From Halobacterium sp. R2-5 (GTDB lineage: Archaea > Halobacteriota > Halobacteria > Halobacteriales > Halobacteriaceae), in assembly GCF_011734195.1 (NCBI RefSeq), contig NZ_JAANTH010000001.1:1426001-1490000 (forward strand): 64,000 nucleotides of DNA, in the 5' to 3' direction. Position 1 is the stretch's first letter, and every line of letters begins with the position of its first letter. A program made the translations under genes and the position numbers. The notes under the pieces are model-generated. The model was not told the DNA's origin, made no database searches, and saw nothing but the letters and a program-made list of their open reading frames with translations. Below, piece by piece: positions 35,044 to 43,101 of the stretch.

Positions 35044-36189
35044 CTACAGGACGGGCTCGACGTCCTCGGCGGTGTCCAGCGAGCGGTTCAGCACCGCCTC
35101 GCCGGAGCGCGCGTCGAAGAAGTGAATCGCCTCCGGCGGGAACAGCGCGGTCACGGTGTCGCCCGCCTCGACGCGGCGCAGGCCCTCGATGGTCGCGGTG
35201 AACGTCTCGGGCTGCTCGTAGTCCGCGTCGAAGGTCATGTGGACGTAGTTCTCGTCGCCCTTCGGCTCGACGACGTCGACGGTGACCTCGTAGGCGTGGG
35301 CCTCGTCGGCGTCGCCGCCGACCTCGATGTCCTCGGGGCGGACGCCGAAGACGATGCGGTCGTGGCCGCCGACGGCGTCGAGGTGGCGCTCGGAGAGCGC
35401 GTACTCGAACTGGTCGGCGACGAACCGGCCGTCCTCGACGCGGCCCTCGAAGGTGTTCATCGAGGGTTCGCCGATGAACCCCGCGACGAAGAGGTTCGCG
35501 GGCTCGTGGTAGCACTCCAGCGGCGTGCCGACCTGCTGGAGCTCGCCGTCGTCGAGGATGGCGATGCGGTCGCCCATCGTCATCGCCTCCGTCTGGTCGT
35601 GCGTGACGTAGACGGTGGTGACGCCGAGGTCCTCCTGGAGGCGCTGGAGCTCCGTGCGCATCTGCGCGCGGAGCTTCGCGTCGAGGTTCGCGAGCGGCTC
35701 GTCCATCAGGAACGCCGCGGGGTTGCGGACGATCGCGCGCCCGAGCGCGACCCGCTGCTGCTGGCCGCCCGAGAGCTCGCCGGGCTTGCGGTCCAGGAGG
35801 TCCGCGATGCCCATCATCTCGGCGGCCTCCGTGACGCGCTCGTCGATCTCGGCGTCCGAGAGGTCCGTCGACTCCTCGAGGCCGAACGCCATGTTGCCGC
35901 GCACCGTCATGTGCGGGTACAGCGCGTACGACTGGAACACCATCGCGGTGTTGCGCTCCTGGGGGCGCTTGTCGTTGATGGCCTCGTCGCCGAGGCGGAT
36001 CTCGCCGTCGGTGATGGTCTCGAGGCCCGCGATGGTCCGCAGGGTCGTCGATTTGCCGCAGCCGGACGGCCCGACGAGCACGAGGAATTCGCCGTCCTCG
36101 ATGTCGATGGACACGTCGTCGACTGCGACGATTTCGTCGCCTCCGTCGTCGAACGTCTTCGTGATGTGGTCGAGTGTTAGTTCTGCCAT
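35044..36189 (-). CDS. carbohydrate ABC importer ATPase (MalK/UgpC type)
   Basis: This 381-residue ATPase has Walker A GPSGCGKSTT, Q-loop VFQSYALYPHMTV, signature LSGGQQQR, Walker B FLMDEPLANLD and switch VTHDQTEAM. The C-terminal MalK-type OB domains follow (FVAGFIGEPSMNTFEG and GVRPEDIEVG). It would energise sugar uptake by the two permeases upstream. The ATG at 36189 is preferred; GTG 36198 overlaps the permease stop. It is the last transporter gene of the four-gene operon. Confidence 0.95.
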   Translation of the reverse strand: MAELTLDHITKTFDDGGDEIVAVDDVSIDIEDGEFLVLVGPSGCGKSTTLRTIAGLETITDGEIRLGDEAINDKRPQERNTAMVFQSYALYPHMTVRGNMAFGLEESTDLSDAEIDERVTEAAEMMGIADLLDRKPGELSGGQQQRVALGRAIVRNPAAFLMDEPLANLDAKLRAQMRTELQRLQEDLGVTTVYVTHDQTEAMTMGDRIAILDDGELQQVGTPLECYHEPANLFVAGFIGEPSMNTFEGRVEDGRFVADQFEYALSERHLDAVGGHDRIVFGVRPEDIEVGGDADEAHAYEVTVDVVEPKGDENYVHMTFDADYEQPETFTATIEGLRRVEAGDTVTALFPPEAIHFFDARSGEAVLNRSLDTAEDVEPVL

Positions 36190-36190
36190 G

Positions 36191-37066
36191 TTAGGCACCT
36201 CCGCCGGCGACTCCCTCGGCGAACTGCTCGCCGAAGAAGATGTACACGAGTAGGGTGGGCAGCGCCGTGATGAACGCGCCCGCCATCTGTAGGTTGTACT
36301 GGCTCACCATCGACCCCTGGAGCGAGGTCAACGAGATCGTCACCACGTCGTTGCTCGGGTTCTGGACGAGCACGAGCGCGAACAGCAGGTCGTTCCAGAT
36401 GTTCGTGAACTGGTAGATGAGCGCCACCGCGAACATCGGAATCGACAGCGGCAACACGATTCGCGTGTAGATCCTCCGGATCGTCGCGCCGTCCAGCCGC
36501 GCGGCCTCCAGCATCGAGTCGTCCAGCGACTGGTAGTGCGCGCGGAACAAAAGCGTCGTGATGGGGATGCCGTACGCGGTGTGGGTGACCGCGAGCGCGA
36601 GCAGCCCCGAGTGGTTCGCGACCGGCGGCAGCCACGAGAAGACGCTCGCCGGGTCGACGATGGCCCAGAACCGCGACAGCGGCACGAGCACGGACTGGTA
36701 CGGGATGAAGATGCCCGCGATGAGCAACACCAGCACGAACGCCTGTCCGCGCCACTTCGTGTTCGTCAGGCCGTACGCGACGAGGCTGCCGAACGTCGCC
36801 GACAGCAGCGTCGCCGGGACCGTGAACAGGATGCTGTTCACGAGCCCGCTGCGGAGCCGGTCGAACGCCTGCCCCCACGCGTCGAGTGTGAACGTCGACG
36901 CTCCCGGCGGGGCGATGGGCGACGTCTCGAAGAACCCGGTCTGGGTCTTGAACGCCGTCATGATCGCGCTCTCTAGCGGCGACAGGTAGAACGCCACGAG
37001 CGCGAGCAGCGCCGCGTACAGGCCGATGCGGTTCCACGGGAGACTCGAGGAGCGGTTGGCAGCCAT
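36191..37066 (-). CDS. carbohydrate ABC permease, MalG type
   Basis: This 291-residue protein has six membrane spans and the EAA coupling loop EAARLDGATIRRIYTRIVLP that docks on the ATPase. The N-terminus RIGLYAALLALVAFYLSPL and the end GGGA are typical of the second permease (MalG/UgpE type). It starts in the last bases of the first permease gene. Confidence 0.94.
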   Translation of the reverse strand: MAANRSSSLPWNRIGLYAALLALVAFYLSPLESAIMTAFKTQTGFFETSPIAPPGASTFTLDAWGQAFDRLRSGLVNSILFTVPATLLSATFGSLVAYGLTNTKWRGQAFVLVLLIAGIFIPYQSVLVPLSRFWAIVDPASVFSWLPPVANHSGLLALAVTHTAYGIPITTLLFRAHYQSLDDSMLEAARLDGATIRRIYTRIVLPLSIPMFAVALIYQFTNIWNDLLFALVLVQNPSNDVVTISLTSLQGSMVSQYNLQMAGAFITALPTLLVYIFFGEQFAEGVAGGGA

Positions 37067-38109
37067 CAGAGTTCACCTCGCTTGAACTGCAGGTAGAGGT
37101 ACGGCGCGATGACGCCGAGCGCGAGCGCGAACAGGATCATCGCGATCGCGGAGCCGTACGCCCAGTTGGTCGTGCCGAACGACTCCCGGTACATCATCAT
37201 CGCGAGGATGTCCGCGGACGGCCCCGGACGCGTGCCGAACATCACGTAGAGGAAGTCGAACGCCTTCAGCGCGAACACCATCAGCACGACGGCGGCGCTG
37301 GTCGTCGACGCGCGCAGCTGCGGGATGATGGTCCGCCGGTACATCGTCACGAGGCTCGCGCCGTCGACCTTCGCGGCCTCGTACTGTTCGGTCGGAATCG
37401 CGCGCAGCCCCGCGAGGTAGACGACCATCGCGTAGCCGCTGAACTGCCAAACCAAGGCGAACATCACCGCGAACAGCTTGAACTGCGGGTCGCTGATCCA
37501 CTGCTGGGTGAACCCGCCGAGCCCGACCAGGCGCATCCCCTCGTTTATCAGCCCGGTAGTGGGGTTGTACATCCACGCCCAGAAGATGGCGGTCACGACG
37601 AACGACAGGCTCATCGGCAGCAGGTAGATGGTGCGGAACGTGTTCTCGAAGCGGATGTCGCGGTCGACGAGGATCGCCAGCAGCAGGCCGACGACGAGCG
37701 CCGCCACGGTGAACACGATCAGCAGGACGAACGTGTTCCGGAGCGCCCAGTACTCCTGGGGCCCGGAGAGCAGCCCGCCCTGGAACACGGCCTCGAAGAA
37801 CCGCGTGTACATATCGAAGTCGAAGGAGTCGTACGTCGGCGTTCTGAGGCCCTGCCAGTCCGTCAGGGAGATGAGGAAGTTCCAGCCGATGGCGCCGTAG
37901 ACGAACAGCCCGACGAGCAGGCCCGCGGGCAGCCAGAACGGCAGCGACTGCACGAACTCGCTGCCGAGCAGTCGGCCGGCCCGCGACTGCGAGTCCGTCG
38001 ACGCGGCGTCGCCGGTCGCCGTGCCGCCGTCTGTACGGACGGCGGGCTGGTCGGCGTCCGAGTCGTCTTCGTCGTCCGCACCGAGCAACCGAAAAATTCG
38101 TGAACGCAT
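37066..38109 (-). CDS. carbohydrate ABC permease, MalF type
   Basis: This 347-residue permease has an acidic N-terminal tail of about 45 residues and six to seven spans. The EAA loop is EAAKVDGASLVTMYRRTIIPQL. Long periplasmic-side loop 1 (TDWQGLRTPTYDSFDFDMY) resembles UgpA and haloarchaeal sugar permeases. It follows the binding-protein gene after 9 nt. Confidence 0.94.
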   Translation of the reverse strand: MRSRIFRLLGADDEDDSDADQPAVRTDGGTATGDAASTDSQSRAGRLLGSEFVQSLPFWLPAGLLVGLFVYGAIGWNFLISLTDWQGLRTPTYDSFDFDMYTRFFEAVFQGGLLSGPQEYWALRNTFVLLIVFTVAALVVGLLLAILVDRDIRFENTFRTIYLLPMSLSFVVTAIFWAWMYNPTTGLINEGMRLVGLGGFTQQWISDPQFKLFAVMFALVWQFSGYAMVVYLAGLRAIPTEQYEAAKVDGASLVTMYRRTIIPQLRASTTSAAVVLMVFALKAFDFLYVMFGTRPGPSADILAMMMYRESFGTTNWAYGSAIAMILFALALGVIAPYLYLQFKRGEL

Positions 38110-38118
38110 TTCCGGGGT

Positions 38119-39471
38119 CTAGAACGCGTTCGTGAGCCCGTCGTACGCGCTGTCGACGTTCCAACTGCCGTTGAACGACGAGAACACGCCCTCGACGTTG
38201 CTCTTGACTTCCGGGGTGACGCCCGTGCCGTGCGCGATAGACGGCGGCTGCGCGTCGGAGTTGTTGAAGTCCTCGCGCTGCGTCGTGAGGAACGGCCCGA
38301 ACTCGTCGTTCGGCACGTCCGTGCGGGGCGGGATCGAGCCCTTCACGGGGTTGAATCGCTCCTGGCCGTCGACGGAGCCGCAGTAGCTCAGCCACTTCTC
38401 GGTGGCTTCCGGGGACGGGTTCGACGTCGGCATCACGAACGAGTCCGTGACGACGTGGTAGACGCCCTCGGTGCCCGGGAACGGCACGTAGTCCCAGTCG
38501 GACTCGTACTCGAAGTCCTCGGCGGCCTGGTACTGGCCGGCCGCCCAGTCGCCCTGGTGGAGGAACGCGGCGTTCCCCTGGATGACGCCGTTGTTCGCCT
38601 GGTCCCACGCGACGGAGCCGGCGTCGTCGTTGAAGTACTCGCTGTAGTCGGCGACCAGCTGGAGCGACTCGCGGACGGCGTCCTCGTTGGCCGAGACGTT
38701 CCCGTCGATGACGTCGTTGTACGTGTCGACGCCCGCGACGCCGATGAGGACGCTCTCCCAGAGCTGGAGCGTCGACCACGGGGCCTGCGTCTGGTGGGCC
38801 ATCGGCGTGGCGTCGGTCTCCGAGTCGATGGTCTGCATCGCTTCGAGGACCGCGGACGGCGAGTCGATGGACGCGGGGTCGACGCCGGCGTCCTCGAGGA
38901 CGGAGACGTTGTAGAAGAGGTTGTTGAGGCGGTGGATGTTCAGCGGCACCGCGACGTAGTCGCCGGCCGGCTGGGACATCTGCTTGACGCCGTCGAGGTA
39001 GGCGTCGCGCATCTCCTCGTCCCAGACGCTGTCACCGATGTCCTCGAGGACTTCGGACTCCGTGTACGTGTTCAGCGCCTTCCCCGGCCAGATCTGGAAC
39101 GTGCTCGGCGGGTTCTCGTTCAGGATGCGGCTCTGGATCTCGGTGTCAAGGGCGCTCCCGGCGCCGCCGGGCGCGGGGTTGTTGTTGACCGTGACCTCGG
39201 GGTACTCCTCCTCGAAGCCCTCGACGAGGGCGTTGAGGGCTTGCTCCTCCCCGCCGGCCGTCCACCAGTGGACGATCTCGAGTTCCTGACCGTCCGACGA
39301 CGACGTGGTACCGTCGCCGCTGGCCGTCGTGCCGCCGTCGCTGTCGCCGTCACCGCTGCCGTCGCCGTCGCCGCCGGCACAGCCGGCCACCAGGATGGCG
39401 CCACCGGCGGCGCCACCGGCTTTCAGGTACTGTCGCCGCGTCAGACTGTCGTTGTTGGTGTCAGATGTCAT
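38119..39471 (-). CDS. Tat-exported lipoprotein sugar-binding protein
   Basis: This 450-residue protein is an extracellular solute-binding protein of family 1. It has a Tat signal (LTRRQYLKAGG) followed by a lipobox ILVAGC, so it is folded before export and then lipid-anchored. A Gly/Asp/Ser linker (about 35-60) precedes the two lobes. Family phrases include ELEIVHWWTAGGEEQALNAL and GNAAFLHQGDWAAGQY. The sugar is unknown. It is the first gene of the transporter operon and should be the most expressed. Confidence 0.94.
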   Translation of the reverse strand: MTSDTNNDSLTRRQYLKAGGAAGGAILVAGCAGGDGDGSGDGDSDGGTTASGDGTTSSSDGQELEIVHWWTAGGEEQALNALVEGFEEEYPEVTVNNNPAPGGAGSALDTEIQSRILNENPPSTFQIWPGKALNTYTESEVLEDIGDSVWDEEMRDAYLDGVKQMSQPAGDYVAVPLNIHRLNNLFYNVSVLEDAGVDPASIDSPSAVLEAMQTIDSETDATPMAHQTQAPWSTLQLWESVLIGVAGVDTYNDVIDGNVSANEDAVRESLQLVADYSEYFNDDAGSVAWDQANNGVIQGNAAFLHQGDWAAGQYQAAEDFEYESDWDYVPFPGTEGVYHVVTDSFVMPTSNPSPEATEKWLSYCGSVDGQERFNPVKGSIPPRTDVPNDEFGPFLTTQREDFNNSDAQPPSIAHGTGVTPEVKSNVEGVFSSFNGSWNVDSAYDGLTNAF

Positions 39472-39605
39472 GATTGGAACCGTGTGCGAAACCTACTCAG
39501 AGGATTACCAGCGCCGCACTTAATTGTTACTGATATTTAATCCAGAATCGAGTAAAGGTGTCTCTGGTAGCCGGACGCTACCGGCCGGGCGACCGATTCG
39601 GTGGG
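39472..39605. promoter_or_regulatory. promoter/operator region between sugar importer and fumC
   Basis: This is an AT-rich spacer. On the minus strand ATTAAAT (about 39534-39540) and AATTAAG (39519-39525) are TATA candidates for the importer operon. TTACT (39527-39531) and AGTAA (39551-39555) form an inverted repeat with a 19-nt spacer that covers the first candidate. A repressor or activator site is possible. Confidence 0.45.
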
Positions 39606-39611
39606 TTTTAC
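39606..39611 (+). promoter_or_regulatory. TATA-like box of fumC
   Basis: TTTTAC lies 26-31 nt before the ATG at 39637. Confidence 0.4.
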
Positions 39612-39636
39612 GCGCCCCCACTTCGATGCTTCGAGT

Positions 39637-41046
39637 ATGGGAGACGACTACCGAACCGAACAGGACAGCCTCGGCGAGATCCAGGTGCCCGCGGACGCCT
39701 ACTGGGGCGCACAGACCCAGCGCGCCGTCGAGAACTTCCCGATTTCCGACGCTACGTTCGGGCGGCGCTTCGTGCGCGCGCTCGGCGTCGTCAAGAAAGC
39801 CGCCGCCCAAGCCAACAACGACCTCGGCCTCGTCGACGACGAGAAGGCCGACGCCATCGTCGAGGCCGCCGACGAAGTCATCGCCGGCGAGCACGACGAC
39901 CAGTTCCCGGTGGACGTCTTCCAGACCGGCAGCGGGACGTCCTCGAACATGAACGCCAACGAGGTCATCGCGAACCGCGCCGCCGAGATTCTCGGCGAAG
40001 ACGTCGGTAACCGCGTCGTCCACCCGAACGACCACGTCAACTACGGCCAGTCCAGCAACGACGTCATCCCGACCGCGATGCACGTCGCCGCCCTCGAAGC
40101 CGTCGAGAAGGACGTCGAGCCCGCGCTCGAAACGCTCCGCGACGCCCTCGACGAGAAGGCCGAAGAGTTCGACGGCGTCGTCAAGACCGGCCGCACCCAC
40201 CTCCAGGACGCCACGCCCGTCCGCCTTGGCCAGGAGTTCGGCGGCTACCGCACCCAGGTCGAGAAGGGCATCCAGCGCGTGCGCGACGTGAAGAGCCGCC
40301 TCTCGGAGCTCGCGCTCGGCGGCACCGCGGTCGGCACCGGCCTCAACACTCACCCCGAGTTCCCGGAGAAGGCCGCGTCGTACATCTCCGAGGAGACCGG
40401 CGTCGCCTTCCGCGAGGCCGACGACCACTTCGAGGCGCAGGCCGCCCACGACGCGATGAACGAAGCCCACGGCGCGCTCCGGACGGTCGCGGGCTCGCTG
40501 AACAAGATCGCCAACGACCTCCGGCTGCTCGCCTCCGGCCCGCGCAACGGCCTCGGCGAAATCGAGCAGCCCGAGAACCAGCCCGGCTCCTCCATCATGC
40601 CGGGGAAGATCAACCCCGTCGTCGCGGAAGCCGTCAATCAGGTCCACAAGCAGGTCGTCGGCAACGACGCCGCCGTGAACGCGGGCGCCGTCGAGGGCCA
40701 GCTCGACCTCAACCTCTACAAGCCCGTCATCGCGTACAACTTCCTCGAATCAGCGGACATCCTCTCGAACGCGAGCGTGGCGTTCGCCGAGAAGTTCGTC
40801 GCGAAGCTCGAAGCCAACGAGGCTCACTGCGAGGAGCAGGTCGAGCGCTCGATGGCGCTGGCGACCGCGCTCAACCCCGCAATCGGCTACGACAAGGCCA
40901 GCGAGGTCGCGAAGGCCGCCCTCAAGGAGGGCAAGTCGGTCAAGGAGGTCGTCGTCGAGAAGGGGTACCTCAGCGAGGACGAAGCCGAGGACGCCCTCGA
41001 CCCCGAGAAGATGACCCACCGCGGCATCCTCTCCGGCGACGACTGA
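39637..41046 (+). CDS. fumC: fumarate hydratase class II
   Basis: This 469-residue enzyme interconverts fumarate and malate in the citric acid cycle. The superfamily signature GSSIMPGKINPV is present, as are SGTSSNMNANEVIANRA, HPNDHVNYGQSSNDV and GRTHLQDATPVRLGQEF, which form the active site of the tetramer. It is full length and oxygen-stable (no iron-sulfur cluster). It stands alone. Aspartase is an alternative family member, but the overall pattern favours fumarase. Confidence 0.95.
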   Translation: MGDDYRTEQDSLGEIQVPADAYWGAQTQRAVENFPISDATFGRRFVRALGVVKKAAAQANNDLGLVDDEKADAIVEAADEVIAGEHDDQFPVDVFQTGSGTSSNMNANEVIANRAAEILGEDVGNRVVHPNDHVNYGQSSNDVIPTAMHVAALEAVEKDVEPALETLRDALDEKAEEFDGVVKTGRTHLQDATPVRLGQEFGGYRTQVEKGIQRVRDVKSRLSELALGGTAVGTGLNTHPEFPEKAASYISEETGVAFREADDHFEAQAAHDAMNEAHGALRTVAGSLNKIANDLRLLASGPRNGLGEIEQPENQPGSSIMPGKINPVVAEAVNQVHKQVVGNDAAVNAGAVEGQLDLNLYKPVIAYNFLESADILSNASVAFAEKFVAKLEANEAHCEEQVERSMALATALNPAIGYDKASEVAKAALKEGKSVKEVVVEKGYLSEDEAEDALDPEKMTHRGILSGDD

Positions 41047-41107
41047 CGCTCTCGCGTCCGGCGACGCCCCGCCCACCTTCTTGTACCAGGGTTTCGATGA
41101 CTGAGGC

Positions 41108-41593
41108 ATGGAACGTCTCGACTCTCGCGTGCGCGTCATCTGGCTCTTCCGCGTGCTCGTCGGTGCTGCTTTCGTCGGCGGCATCGCCGCCGTCCTGACC
41201 GGTTTCCTCGACCGGATTTCGCTCTCCCCGACGCTCGCCGGCGGCGGCGTGTTCGCCGTTCTCCTCGTGCTCGGCACTATCCACGTCGTCCTCCGGTACC
41301 GCGCGTGGGCGTTCGAAGTCCGTGAGGACACGCTCTACATCGAGCGCGGCGTGCTCGTGAACGTCCGCACGGTCGTGCCGTTCGTACGCGTCCAGCACGT
41401 CGACTCCCGGCAGGGGCCGCTCCAGCGGCTGCTCGGCCTCGGGAGCGTCGTCGTCTACACCGCGGGCTCGCGGGGCGCGGACGTCGCGATTCCCGGGCTG
41501 GTCGCGGGGCGCGCCGACGACGTCCAGGAGTCGCTGCGGCGGCTCGCAATCGAGAGCGAACCCGAGACCGGCGACGCCGGGGATGCGGTGTGA
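41108..41593 (+). CDS. bacterial-PH-domain membrane protein (YdbS-like)
   Basis: This 161-residue protein has two N-terminal helices and one bPH2 (DUF304) domain, LYIERGVLVNVRTVVPFVRVQHVDSRQGPLQRLLGLGSVVV. The phrase V-P-x-x-R-V-Q-x-V-D is the family hallmark. Homologues in Bacillus (YdbS/YdbT) sit in the membrane; their function is poorly known, though they affect sensitivity to certain bacteriocins. It overlaps the next gene by 4 nt. Confidence 0.88.
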   Translation: MERLDSRVRVIWLFRVLVGAAFVGGIAAVLTGFLDRISLSPTLAGGGVFAVLLVLGTIHVVLRYRAWAFEVREDTLYIERGVLVNVRTVVPFVRVQHVDSRQGPLQRLLGLGSVVVYTAGSRGADVAIPGLVAGRADDVQESLRRLAIESEPETGDAGDAV

Positions 41594-43065
41594 AGCTCCA
41601 CCCGCTGTCGATCCCCCTCCGCGTCGTCTCGCGCGCGGTCGGTCTCGCGTGGGTGTTCATCTTCGGTGGGTTCGCGCTCGCGGGCGGCGACCCCGTGGTG
41701 GTCAGCGCGGTCGTCGTGCTCGCGGTGGTCGCGCTCGCCGCCGTCACCGCCTACGAGGTGGCGTACTACCGGCGCTTCGAGTACGTGCTCACCGAGGACA
41801 GCCTCGACATCGGCTCCGGCGTGTTCTCCCGGCGGGAGCGCGAGATTCCGCTGCGGCGCGTCCAGAACGTCGACGTCACGCGGTCGTTCGTCGCGCGCCT
41901 GCTCGGCATCGCGGTCGTCGACGTCGAGACCGCGGGCGGCGGCGGCACCGAGGCGAACCTCCGGTTCGTCGGCCGCGAGGAAGGCAACCGCCTCCAGGAG
42001 GAGATCCGGGAGAAGCGCGCCGCGCTCCAGCGCGAGGGGCGGACGGAAACCGGCGAATCGACCGAGGGCGAGGCCGCCGGGGTGGAGGGCGAGACGCTGT
42101 TCGAGCTCTCGGACCGCGACCTGCTGCTGTACGGCGCGCTCTCTTTCGACCCGCGGCTGGCGTCGGGCGTCGTCGCGTTCGCGCCGTTCGTCGCGCCGCT
42201 GCTCGGCGACCGCGTCACCATCTCGGGGCTCGGATTCGCCGTGCTCGCCGCGTTCGCGGTCGTCGCGTTCGTCGCGCTCTGGGCTGCCTCGGCCGCCGCG
42301 CGCATCGTCCAGTTCTACGGGTTCCGGCTGCGGCGCGTCGGCGACGACCTGCGCTACGAGCGCGGCCTGCTCTCGCGGCGCGACGGCACCATCCCGCTGT
42401 CGAAGCTCCAGACGGTCGCCGTCGAGGAGAACCTCCTGATGCGCCGGTTCGGGTTCGCGTCGCTGGCCGTCGAGACCGCGGGCTACGCCCCCGGCAGCAC
42501 GCCCAGCGGCGGCTCGGAAGCCGCCATCCCTATCGCGCCGCGCGAGGACGTGCTGTCGCTCGCGCGCACGCTCGAACCGTTCCACGACTTCGAGGTCGCG
42601 AAGCCGCCCGAGCGAGCCCGGAAGCGGTACGTCCGCCGGTACCTCATCGTCGGGCTCGCGGTGCTCGGCGCGGGCGCGCTCGTGAACGCGCTCCTCGTGG
42701 ACATCCCGTGGTACGGCGCGGTCGTCGTGCTCCCGCTGGCGTGGCCGGCCGCGCGGCTCGCGCACCGCCACCGCGGCTACGAGCTCGGCCCGGACCACGC
42801 CGTCACGCGCGCGGGGTTCTGGAACCGCAGCACGCGCATCGTGCCGTACCGCCGCGTCCAGACGGTCATCCAGCGCCAGACCGTCTTCCAGAAGCGCTGG
42901 AGCCTCTCGACGGTCATCTTCGACACCGCGGGGTCGCGCTCGATCTCCGCGGGCGACGCGTCGGCGCTCGACCGGGACGCCGAGCAGGCCGACGCCATCG
43001 CCGCGGACGTCCAGGAGCGCGTGCTCGACGTCGTCTACGAGGGCGAGCGCGAGCACCGAGACTGA
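41590..43065 (+). CDS. large bacterial-PH-domain membrane protein (YdbT-like, three PH modules)
   Basis: This 491-residue partner of the preceding gene has three bPH2 modules, each after a pair of membrane helices. They are marked by IPLRRVQNVDVTRSFVARLLG, IPLSKLQTVAVEENLLMRRFG and VPYRRVQTVIQRQTVFQKRW. The GTG start overlaps the upstream stop (GTGA), so the two are translated together and probably form one complex. The Glu-rich insertion near residues 145-165 is acidic and disordered. Confidence 0.88.
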   Translation: MKLHPLSIPLRVVSRAVGLAWVFIFGGFALAGGDPVVVSAVVVLAVVALAAVTAYEVAYYRRFEYVLTEDSLDIGSGVFSRREREIPLRRVQNVDVTRSFVARLLGIAVVDVETAGGGGTEANLRFVGREEGNRLQEEIREKRAALQREGRTETGESTEGEAAGVEGETLFELSDRDLLLYGALSFDPRLASGVVAFAPFVAPLLGDRVTISGLGFAVLAAFAVVAFVALWAASAAARIVQFYGFRLRRVGDDLRYERGLLSRRDGTIPLSKLQTVAVEENLLMRRFGFASLAVETAGYAPGSTPSGGSEAAIPIAPREDVLSLARTLEPFHDFEVAKPPERARKRYVRRYLIVGLAVLGAGALVNALLVDIPWYGAVVVLPLAWPAARLAHRHRGYELGPDHAVTRAGFWNRSTRIVPYRRVQTVIQRQTVFQKRWSLSTVIFDTAGSRSISAGDASALDRDAEQADAIAADVQERVLDVVYEGEREHRD

Positions 43066-43082
43066 ACGGTTTTTTACCGTTC
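43064..43082 (+). terminator. hairpin GAACGGT-T5-ACCGTTC, terminator and gatE TATA
   Basis: A perfect 7-bp inverted repeat with a T5 loop begins inside the stop codon of the PH gene. Its T-rich centre (TTTTTA, 43071-43076) is also 26-31 nt before the gatE ATG, so the same bases may act as terminator and core promoter. Confidence 0.45.
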
Positions 43083-43101
43083 GCCCGCACACCTCCACGT
43101 A

